DNA from: Chlorocebus sabaeus
Lineage: Eukaryota > Chordata > Mammalia > Primates > Cercopithecidae
Assembly (NCBI RefSeq): GCF_047675955.1
Contig: NC_132928.1
Span: 44,758,889 to 44,822,888 of the forward strand
Direction of reading: 5' to 3'
Length of the DNA: 64,000 nt
Position 1 is the first letter of the stretch. The number at the start of each line of letters is the position of its first letter. The position numbers and the translations under genes are program-made. Below the pieces are notes generated by a model. The model saw only the letters and a program-made list of their open reading frames with translations. It was not told the DNA's origin and made no database searches. Positions 1-14,757 of this stretch are shown here, piece after piece.

Positions 1-172
1 GAGGACATAAAAAATAATAATAAAGCAACTAGAACTCACAGTCATGTGTAGAACCCAATGACAACAGAATACACTTTCTTCTCAAGCACATATGGGACAT
101 TTTCCAGGATAGACCATTTGTTAGGCCACAAATTAAGCCTCAGTAGAATTTTAAAAGATAGATGTCATATAA
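1..172 (+). mobile_element. L1 ORF2 fragment, end of endonuclease region
   Basis: The sequence follows the L1 ORF2 stretch that reads like GAATACACTTTCTTCTCAAG ... GATAGACCAT ... GTTAGGCCACAAA, in sense orientation. In intact L1 this encodes the C-terminal part of the endonuclease domain. The copy is cut by the window edge on the left and loses similarity near 172. It is diverged and has no long open frame. Confidence 0.8.
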
Positions 173-1199
173 AATATCTTCTGTAGCCTTCTGTATTTTC
201 TTTGGCTTTTATTCAGCAAAATTGATAAATTTATATTAAATTCAGAAGCTTACTGAGCACATTTCCTATAAGGCTAAATTACATTATTTAAGATAGATGC
301 TGTATAATGAGACGCTTAACTTCTCAATCAACAATTTAATCATTTGGGTGAAGGGATATGCATACTGCTCATCCGTAAGAATTGAAAGCATTCAGAATAC
401 TTTTCTCCTTTAGAAGTTACACTAATATCTTCTAAGCTTTTGGGGCAAAAATATTAACATAAGAGCAATCAGAAATAATAGGCAGGTGCCCTATCTGGCA
501 TAAATATTTGGGGACCTGAGTCCTGTACATCCTGGCTCCTCTTGCTCCAATTACATATTTCTCTTGGAGTCACTTCTGTCATCTCTCTGTTCCCAGTACC
601 TCTCAATGGAACGGTCTTACTCACACAAAACTTGCGTTAATAGAATCTAGCTTTTGACATAGGTGTCTGAGTATTTCACTCATTCCCTCTGGATGTTCCT
701 CTCTCTGTCATCTGAGTTGAGCTGCCTTTCAGCTCCTCTGTCCTCTTTAGCTTCATAATCTATTTTTGATGTGCTTCTCTGGCTCATGCTCTTTATTCTC
801 CTTCAGGTAGTAACTGTGTGTACAGGTACACCTGCATCTGGATGCTAGAACCAAGGAACTGTTCATTCAGACCTGTTTCCCACCAGACCTTCCCACCCAT
901 CTTGTGTTGAGTTCATTCATCAGTCTGAATTCAGTTTTCTATCTGGTTCTCAGAGGAAGATTTGTTCAGTGACCTCCAACTTCCATATGCCTTTCTGCTC
1001 TACACAGAGTTCTTGGCTGATTATGGCTTCTGCGCTCAGCTTTCAGTTCTGGCCTTCCAATGGACTGTTCTCCTCCCCTCCTTACCCCCAGAACCTAATT
1101 AACTAGTCCTGATATATCCATGATTGCTATTCTCCCTGCTTTTGTTTCCTAACTGCAAAAGGCACAATACATAAAAAGGAATGAAGTTCTGACACAGGC
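173..1199. other. Upstream flank, no gene seen
   Basis: Pyrimidine-rich unique-looking sequence with no recognisable exon. The only structure noted is one copy of an unassigned element at 447-631, listed separately. Confidence 0.5.
447..631 (-). repeat. Unassigned 185-bp element, copy A of an inverted pair
   Basis: The reverse complement of this stretch aligns along its whole length with 4529-4712. Bases 475-509 match 4650-4684 perfectly (35 of 35); the rest is clearly diverged but colinear. I do not recognise the family. No target-site duplication is evident. Confidence 0.7.
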
Positions 1200-1342
1200 C
1201 CCAACATGTATGAACATTGAAGACATTATGCTGAGTGAAATAAGTTGGACACAGAAGGACAAATATATGATTCCGCTTGTATGAGATACCTAGAGTAGGC
1301 AAATTCATAAAGACAGAAAGTAGATAAGAAGTTAGTAGGTGC

Positions 1343-1468
1343 AGCCAGGTGCGATGGCTCATACCTGTAATCTCAGCACTTTGGGAGGCTGAGGTGGGCA
1401 GATGACTTGAGGTCAGGAGTTCCACACTAGCCTGGCCAGCATGGTGAAATCCTGTCTCTATCTCTACT

Positions 1469-1501
<33 letters not shown>

Positions 1502-1665
1502 ACCAAAAATTAGCTGGGCATGGTGGTACATGCCTGTAATCCCAGCTACACGGGAGGCTGAGGCAAGAGAGTCGCTTCAACCCAGGAGGTGGAGGTTGCT
1601 GTGAGTCAAGATTGCACTACTGGGCTCCAGCCTAGGTGACACAGCAAGACTGTCTCAGAAAAAAT
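1343..1665 (+). mobile_element. Alu SINE (S/J-like) with expanded middle A-rich linker
   Basis: Full-length dimeric Alu starting GCAGCCAGGTGCGATGGCTC and ending at GTCTCAGAAAAAATT. The linker between the two arms has grown into an (AAAAC)n run near 1470-1505. Confidence 0.95.
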
Positions 1666-1667
1666 TA

Positions 1668-1983
<316 letters not shown>

Positions 1984-2269
1984 TTTACCAGGGGCTGTGG
2001 GGAGAGAGGAATGAGGCACTATTGCTTAATGGTTGCAGAATTTCTGTTTGGGATAATGAAATGGTTTTGGAAATAGTGGTAATGGGTGTACAACATGGTG
2101 AATGTAATTAATATCACTAAATTGTACACTTAAAAATGATTGAAATGGTAAGTTTTGTGTCATGTATATAATTAGCATAGTAAAACAAAACAAACATATA
2201 CAATAATAACTCCTTGACCTTTTTTAGTTTTTTATGGGGCTTTTCTCTTTTCTCCTGCCTCTTAAACAT

Positions 2270-2905
2270 TAGGGTCAAGCAATGTTTGCTCCTTGGTTGT
2301 CTTCTTTCCTTGTCTTGCTTCTTCCTCTGGGCATTCTCATCCAGTTTGCTAATGACGATGAAACCTATATTTTTGACCTAAACTTCTCCTGGGGGGCAGA
2401 CCCAGGTTATTAAGTGGTTACTTGACATCTCTACCTGGACGCTCCACTGGCTCTTCAGTCTCAACATCCCCCAGCAGAGCACATCCTCTTTCTCCCAAAG
2501 CAGTATTTTCTTCTGTAAATCTTTAACTTTCTGTTCTCTACCAGTCATCGTTTCTCAGATCAAGCACTCAGGAGTGTTTCTCCCTCCTTTTCCCACATCC
2601 AGTCTCTCACTAAATCTTACCTTTCCCACTGCATGTTGGCAAGCCCCCTTTGTATACCCAATAGCAAAGCCAAGTGGCTGGCCTGGTCCTAAATTTGCCT
2701 CTGTGCCTCTGAAAGTCTCCTCTGTCTGCCTGGACTGTTGGAGAATGACCCCATGCTCTTGGTCTCTTTTCTTTTTACCTTCAGAGTCTTTGCTCCCTTA
2801 ACTTCAAGATCTGGCTGGAAGGTCACCTTCTCCATAAGGGTGTTTGTTACCTTCCCTCTGCAACTCCCTTCTCTCTAGCAGAGCAATGTTTCTGTCTTTC
2901 TTGCC
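2270..2905 (+). mobile_element. L2 LINE fragment, sense
   Basis: The stretch TACTTGACATCTCTACCTGG and the later TTTGCTCCCTTAACTTCAAG ... GGTCACCTTCTCCATAAGGG match the coding and 3' part of L2. It is very diverged, and the middle part is weak. Confidence 0.55.
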
Positions 2906-2910
2906 TAAGA

Positions 2911-3277
2911 TGTCTTAATCCATTCAGGCTGCTATAACAAAGTACCACAGAATGGATGGCTTATAAACAACAGATATTTCTTTCTCACAGTTTCTGGAGG
3001 CTGAGAGTCTGTGATCAGGGTGCCAGCATGGGCATGTTCTGGTGAGGGACTTCTTTCGGGTTGCAGACTGCTAACTTCTCATGATAGTCTCACATGGTGG
3101 AAAAAGGGAAAGAGGACTCTCTGAGGCCTCTTTAATAAGGACACTAATCCCATTCATGAGGGCTCCACCTTCATGACCTAATCACCTCCCAAAGGTCCCA
3201 CCTCCTAATATCATCATCTTGGGAGTTAGATTTCAACATACGAGTTTTAGGCTGATGCAAACCTTCAGTTCATTGCA
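2911..3277 (-). mobile_element. MLT1-type MaLR solo LTR
   Basis: Begins TGTCTTAATCCATTCAGGCT and ends near CAGTTCATTGCA. The inside has the MaLR landmarks read on the minus strand: GGCTTATAAACAACAGA, TCACATGGTGGAA, CTAATCCCATTCATGAGGGC, CATGACCTAATCACCTCCCA. It is an ancient ERVL-MaLR long terminal repeat with no internal retroviral genes. It contains a TGATGCAAA motif near 3253. Confidence 0.85.
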
Positions 3278-4035
3278 GGAGGTGTTCCTGTAAATCATTG
3301 TAAATCGAATCGTTTTATGGATCAGTTTAGTATGGCACTGAACATGTTACAAATTATTCTTACTGCTTGTTATCTTATCTGTTGGTCTCTATCATCAGAC
3401 CCTCATCTTCTCAGGAGGGGAAAGCTATGTCCAGTTCCTGAAAAACACCCTGGGTCCATGGGAGGTGCTCCTTAAAGAACTGAAATGTTTACCTATATAA
3501 TCTTTCAGAGAACTAGACATGTTTTCAACACTTGAGGTTCATATACTTTTCAGACACTTCAATTTATCTTATGTTTCATTCTCCTTTGCTGCCAGATATT
3601 GCTAAATGGCTGTCACCTGACTACGCAGTGAACTGTAGTTGTACTTCCCTCCAGCTTTTTGTGGTGGATACAGATGCTTTTCTGATAGTTCCAATGTCAT
3701 ATTTTAGTGGTTGTAAACTTATTGTGGCACATCTAAAGAGAGGTATTACAATACAATCTGGATATAAGTAAGGACTGAAAGAAAATCCTAGGGGGATCTC
3801 TGAAATTAGTGCTTCAGAGTGTTTAAAGATGCCGCACTTTCTCAACGTCTGGCTTAATGATGACCTTAGCACTTTCTCAAAGCTAAAAATCACATGTATT
3901 TTAAAAATAAAAATGACTGACAATTTTATTTTTTAAAGTATTCTATCTGTAGTATAATTAGAGATGGCAGGATTCCAAAGCCTTTGGAATTTATGTTTCT
4001 GAATAAATGCTATCAAAGAGAGAAAGACTGCTAAT
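3278..4035. other. Flanking DNA, nothing recognised
   Basis: AT-rich sequence. Overlapping short open frames on both strands (79 and 100 codons) have no recognisable motif or gene signals. Confidence 0.5.
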
Positions 4036-4427
<392 letters not shown>

Positions 4428-4446
4428 TAGAGAAACAGAACTAATA

Positions 4447-4528
4447 GTATATATACATAAATATATATATATACACACACAGTAATACACACACACAGTA
4501 ATACACACACACACACACACACACACAC
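4447..4528. repeat. (TA)n/(CA)n microsatellite
   Basis: TATATA runs pass into CACACA runs broken by two AGTAATAC units. The pure CA stretch just before 4529 is likely polymorphic. Confidence 0.95.
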
Positions 4529-4712
4529 GTTTTGTGTGAGCAGGGCAACTTCATTTAGAAGTTCTGAGACTGGAGAGACAACAGGAGTGAATCCATAGAG
4601 ATTAGTAATCGGAGCAAAAGGAATCAGGTTATATAGGACCAAGGTTCCTAAATATTTATGCCAGATAGGGCACCTGCCTATTATTCCTGATTACCCTCAT
4701 GCTAATATTTTT
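4529..4712 (+). repeat. Unassigned 184-bp element, copy B of an inverted pair
   Basis: Starts GTTTTGTGTGAG directly after the CA run and ends in GCTAATATTTTT. It aligns end to end with the reverse complement of 447-631 and includes a perfect 35-bp core at 4650-4684. It interrupts the older repeat at 4422-5050, so it is probably a younger insertion. Confidence 0.7.
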
Positions 4713-5050
4713 TTAAGGAACTGGCTCATGCAATTGTGGGGCTGGCAAGTTTGAGATGTATAGGGCAAGCCTGCAGGCTGGGAAATCTGGCAGGATTTCG
4801 ATGTTACAGTCTTGAGGCAGAATTCCTTCCTCTCCAGGAGTCCTCAGTTCTGCAGTTATGTCTTTCACCTGACTAAACAAGAAAACCCCCAAGGAGACTG
4901 AGGGCAATCTCCTTTACTTAAACTCGACTGATTGTAGATGTTGATCACATCTACAAAGTATCTTCACAGCAATAACTGGGCTAGTGTTTGAACAAACAGC
5001 TGGGCACCATAGCCTAGCCGAATTGGTACACAAAATTTAACCATCACAGA

Positions 5051-7029
5051 CACTCTAGCAGATATATTCATTAGCCTAGGATAACGAAAAACAATAGAAT
5101 AATTCATCCATTGTGTCTATAAATTTCCCCACAAAAGATTTGAATGGTAAACTAAAAAGAAGTCTAGCAAGGTAAATCTTAGTGGAATTCCTATGTTGTT
5201 GCAAGTACATTTTGAGTAGCTACAATGGGAGTTTTTCAGTGTATTTACTTAGGAAGAGATCAGAAATATGTATAAAACTACTGCTGTTATTTTCGCCTTG
5301 CTCTGCAACTTGACTTCCAAGTTAGAGCGCTTGCTTGAGGAAGATAATTAATTTTGAACTTAGATAGGCAGAGTTCAGCCTATTGAGCTATAGATTGAAT
5401 GCTCTAGGATTTGCAAATTCTCCCAGTTGAATAGATTGTATACCTCCCTTAGAAGACAACCCCTATCTTATTTATAAAATAAATAGAAATAGAGGATACA
5501 ATAATGTATTAAAGTGTCTAGGACAGTGCCCAGCATCCAGTAGACAGTAAATGTTTTCTTCACTCCTCCTCCAATAGTTCTCAGAGCTGCAAACAGGAAG
5601 AACCCTTGAGCAATGCTCCTCAGAGTTCATGAAATGGACAAGAAGATGAATCTTCTTTCTTTGTGAGCTTTCCATGAACCTTCAGCAACTTGTTCTCTTT
5701 CTTCTGACCATGCAAGTGAGCAGAAACAGAAAAAGTATCACTTTCCCTCCATTTTCTCACACACATGGGTGCATGCATTCATTCATTTATCCATTTAACA
5801 AAACTTCCCTGAATGCCTTCATGTTCCGGACATGGTGGTGGGTACTGGGGATACAACACTACTGTCACTGTCTGTCATCTTTTTTCTCAAGGGCTCACCG
5901 AAGATGATAGAAGTGACTAGGATGCTCACACATAGAACCAGATAGAATGAAAAGAGGTAGACTTAGGGTTCTCCTGATAGTTTCATGTTTAATTATGGAA
6001 AGGATATGATGTTATCTGCAAGCATCCAGTAAATAATATTTTGTAGTTCAAGAAAAATACAACATACTAAAACGGGAAAAGAGAGCAATAAAGGATGAAA
6101 AGTGTCTTAATGACAAAATATTTGTCAGTTGTTGCTGGCATTTGTATTATTCACTATTATGTTCCATTTGTTACTATAGATAGCCCAATTTAAATGCCTT
6201 ACATATCATTTAGAATAATTAAGTTAAAACATAAAAGAACAGCTTTTACTTTAAAGCTTCTGCTGCTTTTGTGCAAAATTAGGAATGGTGATAGTTAAAG
6301 TTTAGTTTTTATTATATTTTGATCTGTCTGGAATTTATTTTTGTGTAAGGTTTGAGCTTTATTTTTTTCCACATGGCTACCAGTTATTCTAGTAAAATAC
6401 CATGCCTGTTAAACTGCTTTCAGCTATAAGTGGCAATAATCAACAAAATATGGCTCAAACAATCAGTACATTTATTAACTCACATAACAAGAAATCTGGG
6501 ATAAGGCCATTCCAGAGCTGCTTAATTCAGTAGTTCAATGATGATTTTAAGGACCTAGGTTTTTTCCACTTTCTTAGTTTGTTGACTTCATTCCTTTAAT
6601 AACTAAAAACTTAGGACGATGTCTCTTTTACATTGTATTGAAAATAAGCTTGGTACTATAGTAATTTCATTTGATTAAGTAATGACAGTTTTGCACCACT
6701 AAACTTAGATGATTACATTTGTAGAATAATTTCACACAGCAAATTAGAAGTGGGAATTACATCTTTCAAAACTTTCAGCTATTGTGTCCAATACAACAAA
6801 TATGACTTTATAATTCCAATGGTGGCTATGTGGTTACAATCTGAAGTAGGATTTGGAAAAATTGGTTCAACTTTGATGGAATTAGTCAAGAATTCACCAA
6901 ATCCTGCAGCCCACCTGCACCTGAGCCCAAGCAACTAACTTCTCTCAAGTCACAGTGGAAGAAGCATCCCTGCTGTATCCAAAGCCAAAGGCGAATCTTC
7001 ATACATTGCTTTGTACGTCATCCTCAGTT
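5051..7029. other. Flanking DNA, mostly unassigned
   Basis: No gene seen. About 5775-5865 has the CATTCATTCATTTATCCATT ... GGGTACTGGGGATACAACAC pattern of an L2/MIR-class end. About 6425-6570 (GGCTCAAACAATCAGTACAT ... CATTCCAGAGCTG) resembles an old medium-reiterated repeat that I cannot name. Confidence 0.45.
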
Positions 7030-8375
7030 GCCCTCTTCAGGACTTCCTAACTCTATGGAAACATTTCTGAAAGCCATGTTTAACTTGCTGCTGCTTTGTC
7101 CTCACTCCCCGTTCTTACCTCACTACAGGTCAATCAGGCTTTCCTTCCTCCATTCTCCCATTTCCATATTAAGAACAGTCCTTATCAAGGTCACCCCTGA
7201 GACATCCAGGAAGCCAGATTCTTCTGTGTTCTTTCTCAGCCCTTTTGTTCTGGCTCCTCGTCCTCCAGAAGATCTCTCACAGTGCTCCAGACTGTCTCAG
7301 TTCTCCTTTCTTCTCTAACCACAGGGTTTCCCTAGAGCCATGGCTTTGAATATCATCTCTTTATTGATGATGTCCAAATCCATGTCACCTCTCCTGACCT
7401 CTGTTTTGAAGTCCAGACCTATCTATCCAACTATGTTTTAGCATTTCCATTTGAATGTTTAATAAAAATTTCAAGCTTAGTAAACCTGAGAAAGTTGATT
7501 TAAAAAAATTTCAGACTTGACATGTCCAAAGCTGAACTAATCAATTCCCCATTCTCCCAAGTCATTCTTCCAGAGTCCTCTCTATCACTGTAAATGGCAT
7601 CTTCATTTGCCCAAATGCATCTAGCAGTAAGTCTGTAGGTACTTACAAATGTCTTGAGCCCAGCTACTGCTCACCCTCTCTACTGCCAATCTTAGTCCAA
7701 GTGACCACCATGCAGCCTGGATTACTGGGGCAGTGTTCTAATTAGTCTCACAGCATCATCTCTTGCCTTATCCCAGTCCATTCTCCACACGGTAGCCTGA
7801 GTGATTTTTCTGAAATGAAAATTAGATAATATGACTCCTTTCCTCAAAACCTTTTGAATGGTGTCTCATCACACCCTGTAAAAACCCACAACTACTTTTC
7901 CTGATACGCAGTGCTCTACAGGATTTGGCGTTGGCCCAGCTAACCTTGTCGCTATTCATTTTCTTCTCCTCCTCATTCTGGTTGAAACACTATGGCCGTT
8001 TTGTTTTCATGAAACACATCAAGCTTGTTTCCATCTCAGACCCTTTGTACTTGCATTTCCAATACCCTTCCTCCATACCTTTGCTTGGCTGTCTCCTCGT
8101 CATTCAGGCCTCAGCTCCCATGAAAGTCTTCACAGCATCCAGTTCTGAGTAATCTAAGTCAATTGTGTTTCTCTCCACCCTCCATCATTCTCCATCCAAA
8201 TGTTCTGTATTATTATTTTTGTAGCACCATTTTATCAAGGCCTGAAATTATCTTATTCATTTACATGTTCATCACTTTTCCCACTGGAATATAAACTTGC
8301 AGGCAGAGACTTTAACTGCCTTATGCTCTGCTGTGTCTTCATTATCTGAAATAGTGTACACTACTTGATAAATGC
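7030..8375 (+). mobile_element. Long L2 LINE fossil, reverse transcriptase part and 3' end
   Basis: Sense-oriented L2. Coding landmarks are CAGTCCTTATCAAGGTCACC, CTTGACATGTCCAAAGCTGA, CCATTCTCCACACGGTAGCC and the 3' end CTGGAATATAAACTTGCAGG. The reading frame is broken by many stops and frameshifts. The 96-codon frame at 7028-7318 is part of this fossil. Confidence 0.8.
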
Positions 8376-10369
8376 TTGTTAATTGATTTACTACTCCTTT
8401 CTCTGTTTTGGGCAGTCACTTTACCTTTTCTGGTCTCAGTTCATTTACTATTAGGATGAGGAAGCTTGAAAAAGGGACACCTGAAAATTCCTTCTGGTTT
8501 AGTTCACAATGGGCATGTTTTATCACCTACAGCAATAACAGAAAAACTCATGTTGCACCAGATTTGCATCTATTACAGAACACTCATTCATTCAATAAAC
8601 CTTAACTGAGCACTGACCGTAAGCCTGGTGCTGTTCCAGTCAGTGGATACCAAGGCATCACAATAAAGATTACAGTGCGTCTGTCTCAAAAAACCAAAAC
8701 TAAATAAACACACAAACAAAAACTTCCTGACAAACAACAAAACCAAACAAAAAATCCCATTGAAAACCCAGAAGGTTGATGAGGCTATCCTTGTTCTCTA
8801 GCTCGTTTTCTACTGATACTTTCATGATAGCTGTCTCAATATTGCTTAATTTATCTGCACTGGGCTCTCTCTAAATTAAAGTTATTATAAATTAACAGTA
8901 GTTAATTTCCAAGAATTCTAAGATTAAATTATATAATTTATATGGCTGTAACTTCAATAATAGTATGTAAAACACGGCCATTAAGGTTGCAAAATTTCTG
9001 CCAATCTGATTTAGTTCTAACCCAAAGTCTGCCATGTTTCCCAATTTAATTTCAGCATAACTTGAGCTAGAAGTTAGAATTCTATGAATCTAATTTTTAA
9101 AAAAATGAATAAAATGGGAGTACGATTGGACTATATTTATATATATTCAGATCATGATGTGTGGAATCACTGCTAATTCTCTTGCCAAGATTTGAACCAG
9201 CTGCTTTTAAATATAAATTGGAATTAATGTATATGTATAGTCAATAATTAATGAAATGTCTAGGATGAAAATAAATCATTTTCGAAACTGACTATAGAGA
9301 ATAACAAATGAATGAGAAAAGTAAATTTTTATATATTGTGGGAACTGCCATTTGTTGGCATGTGCTGCAAATCACTCAGAAAATGATCTGCTTATGTTTG
9401 CTTTAATCAATTATATAAAAGGATATAGTATAACTATAGAATATTTTAATCTTGCACACAAGCACTATATTTAAAGCCTTCTATTTGTCAAAATGCTTTT
9501 GTTGGAAGACAGAAATCCAGTTCAAACTTGCTTAACAAACGCAAATGAAAGGATTTGTTTCATGTAACTGGGCAAGCCAGGGCTCAACTAATGAGATGTC
9601 ATCAAAGAATTCTTTTCGTTCAATCAGGGTCTGTCCTTCTGGTAGACAAATGTCCACTTGGTGGCTCGAGATTCCTATTTTACCAACTTATTGACCCCAG
9701 GGGAAAGAAAGAGTTTTCTTCAATAACTACAGTAGAAAAATCCTGGGCAAGATCCTGATTAACCTAGTTTGGACATAGACTCCCATGATGTGTTTTGAGG
9801 GCCCCATACTCCTAGATTATTCTTTCCTTCTTCTCCTTCAATACTGTTACTCTGGCAGTGAGCTGATTTTAGCTAAATTTTACAAGGCATGCAATCTGAT
9901 TATATGAATTCACCTTAAGATATTTAATATGATAGCTTTATAATTTGTAACCTAAATGAGTTGATAATTGGCACAATGTCAAAATAGGAAAAAGATTTTA
10001 AGGCAGCATGGATGCAGATAGTTTTAATTAGGTACAATAAGTCATGCCAATGTAGAAGAGAGTATATTCCTTCCATACATAAGGCATATAAATCTGGGCA
10101 TTTCTGCCTCACTCCCTACACCATTTGTGAGTGAAAATATTTAGAGGTCTATCAGAAGGAATGCTGTGGGAGTGGTCTGTCCTTGGTTTGGCAAAAAGGG
10201 GTACACTCTGTGTAGAGCATTGAAAAGCAATAATAAAACTAACTCAGCTTGCATTTTTAAAAATCACCATGTGCAGGAATTCTAAACAATGGTAGTGACA
10301 TAATACCCTACCCCACTTTAATGAATCAGTCCCACTGTTCCTACATGCCCTTGTGGTTCCACTACCAAT
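8376..10369. other. Flanking DNA, mostly unassigned
   Basis: AT-rich. 8586-8645 looks like another L2/MIR-class end. About 9505-9780 (CCAGTTCAAACTTGCTTAAC ... CATGTAACTGGGCAAGCCAG) resembles an old repeat end of uncertain family. No exon, CpG cluster or RNA gene recognised. Confidence 0.45.
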
Positions 10370-11929
<1,560 letters not shown>

Positions 11930-12095
11930 CATATATATTAAGTATATTACACATATGATCTCATCTAATTTTTGCAGATACCTATTTTGAAGATAAGGAA
12001 TATGAAGCTTAGAAAATTTAAGTTATTTCCCAAGATCATGAGGCAAGCCAGTATCAGAATGAGGATTAAAGCCCAGTCTTTAAACTTTGAGCCCC
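11930..12095 (-). mobile_element. MIR SINE fragment
   Basis: TATGATCTCATCTAATTTTT ... ACCTATTTTGAAGATAAGGA ... CCCAAGATCATGAGGCAAGC is the inverted core and 3' part of MIR. Strongly diverged. Confidence 0.65.
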
Positions 12096-12429
12096 TAAGA
12101 CAGATTGTATTAGATTATGATAACCATCTTTTGAGGCAACTAGTAAGTAAACAAACGCATATTTTTTAAAAATTCATAAAATGACTTCCAAGTTAATCTA
12201 TTTTGTGTAAAAACCCTAGGTACAACAACCTATAAGAGATATTATTGATTAGGCTAGGCATTCTTTAGACATTATGTAAGGATAAGAGGGAATGAGGAAA
12301 GATGAGAAGGTGGCAGAGACAAATTTGATTTTTAAATTTGCCTGTGGTTAGGTCAATATTCAGAAAAGAAAATTCAATATAGAGCACAGGGAAATATGTT
12401 TCAGTAATTTAATTTGCAATGTGTTTTAC
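12096..12429. other. Flanking DNA, nothing recognised
   Basis: AT-rich, no feature seen. Confidence 0.4.
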
Positions 12430-13105
12430 AGTAAAAGGGTTAATGTCTCTAATATAGATATAAAACTTTTCAATAACAATAAGGATAAGAAATCAATAGA
12501 AAAATTGAGAAGTACAAGCATAGGCAATTCACAAAGAAGGAACACATATGGCCAGAAAGTCCATGGAAAAAATATTCTTCCTCATTAAAAATTTCAAAAT
12601 TGAACAACAGAATGTGACACCTATTTAGACTCCCAAATTGACAAATATTAAAAGGAATGATAATAATTATAATAATGATAGGCTAATTTTAAAAGATATT
12701 AAAAAGTCCAGTGTAATCTAGGGGTAGGGAAATGGGAATTACACATTGTTAGTAGGTGGATGAATTAAGCTACATTTATACAGTGAAATACCATTGACTA
12801 GAAATAAATATTTAGTTAAGTGGAAATATTCCAAATGAAAAATTATGACACAGATTAAATAATATATAGAGCATAACGTCTCATTTTGGTGAATAAGTAA
12901 TTCTAGTAAGTTTATATGTAATTATAAACTATAATTATGCATGTATTCATAATTACATGTGAATCTGTAGGAATTTACACCAAACTGGTAATTGGGGCTA
13001 TCTAAAGATATCGATGTTGGGATTTGGACATTTTTATCCATTTTTCTTATTATTTATCTATATTTTCTAATTTTTTATAGTACAACTTGGATTACTTATG
13101 TAAAT
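12430..13105 (+). mobile_element. Old L1 (L1M type) ORF2 3' part and 3' UTR
   Basis: GGTTAATGTCTCTAATATAG, GGCAATTCACAAAGAAGGAA, ATATGGCCAGAAAG and CTCCCAAATTGACAAATATT follow the end of L1 ORF2 in sense orientation. The right end (TTATCTATATTTTCTAATTT ... AAATAAACAAAA) fits an old L1 3' UTR. No coding capacity is left. Confidence 0.65.
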
Positions 13106-13132
13106 AAACAAAATCAAGATTTAAGATAAAAG

Positions 13133-13335
13133 CATTATTACGGTTAAGAGGATGAACTCTGGAGTCAGACAAGCCCATGTCACAGGTGACCTTAGATAAA
13201 TTCCTAAAACTTCTTAACCTGGGCTTCCTCATCTGTGAAGTGGTGATAATAATAGGGCTTGCCTTAGTGGGTTTTTGTGAAGATTAAATTAGTAATGATG
13301 TAAACTACCATATGTACTTATCAATTAATGAATTA
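13133..13335 (+). mobile_element. MIR SINE
   Basis: Clear MIR order in sense: GGTTAAGAGGATGAACTCTG GAGTCAGACA, TTCCTCATCTGTGAAGTGG, TGATAATAATAGGGCTTGCC, GTGAAGATTAAATTAG. Nearly full length. Confidence 0.85.
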
Positions 13336-13500
13336 CAGAACTTCTACTCCCATATCACAAGGCAGTATAAGTTTCTTGGAGAAGTACAAAGAAGTTTGAA
13401 GCAGTCTCTGCTCTGCAGGTGGTTAAGTAGATAGATTCTACTAACTCACATGAGACCATGGCAAATAAGGGCTTCGTAGTTCTATGATGTGCAAGGGAAT

Positions 13501-13526
13501 ACACACACACACACACACACACACAC
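13501..13526. repeat. (AC)13 microsatellite
   Basis: Uninterrupted AC dinucleotide run. Confidence 0.98.
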
Positions 13527-13534
13527 TTTAAAGA

Positions 13535-13625
13535 TGTTAAATGACTACTGAACTAATTCGAGCCTTTGGAAAAAAGGGTGAATTTTACGGTATATGAATT
13601 ATATCTCAATGAAGATGTTAAAAAA
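13535..13625 (+). mobile_element. Old L1 3' tail (L1MB/MC-like)
   Basis: GGGTGAATTTTACGGTATAT GAATTATATCTCAATGAAG is the typical final part of an old L1 3' UTR, in sense orientation. Confidence 0.6.
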
Positions 13626-14054
13626 GTAATCATTTTAGTATGTGATGTCTACCTGAAAGAAATGGTCCTAAGAGTATTTTAATACAAAATACAGATACAG
13701 TACAGAAACTAACATTGCAAAGGAAATTTTCTAAAGTAGCTGATTTGATTCATGTGAAATTGAATCTGGTTCATAAAGTTATTGAATTGCTTGGAGACTC
13801 ATTTTTAGTGTGTGATTAATAAAATGATGCCCACATAGGATTTGCAAATATTAAATACTATGACTAAAATAATGAATTCCTTAATTTTTCCTGTAAACCA
13901 TTGGGGGAAAAAGAACTTTATTTGTTTGGGGGAAGAAAGAAAGCTGCAGCTCTTTCTTATGTAACGTCCATAAGTTTCAAGGTCCAATTAAAATTTCACT
14001 TTCTCTAGAAAATTGCTTTCCTTCCTCACTCTTGCCCTTTCTAATAGTATTAGT
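13626..14054. other. Flanking DNA, nothing recognised
   Basis: No feature recognised. Confidence 0.4.
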
Positions 14055-14270
14055 CCTAGCTTCCCTTTACTGAACACTCACTGTGCTCTTGGGAATATGT
14101 CAAGTCATTCATAAACCTGATCAAACTTCATTTTGACAACAGTTCATGAGGTAAATGTAATTAGCTCCACTTAACAGATGAGACTGAGACAGGTAAGTTA
14201 GGCAACTTGACCAGATCACATGGCTATTAATTAAATCAAAGCTGGAACTGCCAGGTTACAAACCTGCTAA
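14055..14270 (-). mobile_element. MIR SINE, antisense
   Basis: TTTACTGAACACTCACTGTG ... AGTTCATGAGGTAAATGTAA ... CTTAACAGATGAGACTGAGA ... GATCACATGGCTATTAATT is the inverted MIR pattern. Confidence 0.75.
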
Positions 14271-14448
14271 CCTGTAATCCTCTACTATATGAATCCATCT
14301 TTAAAAATATTTTATTCTATTTTTTTGACTTTTATTTTAATTTCAGGGGTACACATACAGGTTTATTCTATGGAGAAATTACCTGTTGTGGGGCTTTGGT
14401 ATACATATTATTTTGTCACCTAGGTAATAAGTGTAGTGCTCAACTGGT

Positions 14449-14757
<309 letters not shown>

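Noticed and set aside
1099..1506. 135-codon minus-strand frame
   Set aside because: Covers L1 3' sequence and an Alu arm; the middle is typical antisense Alu translation.
2911..3277. A complete endogenous retrovirus
   Set aside because: Only an LTR is present; no internal gag-, pol- or env-like sequence lies beside it.
4447..4528. Short tandem units considered as a possible CRISPR-like array
   Set aside because: Pure TA/CA microsatellite with no spacer structure, in a vertebrate genome.
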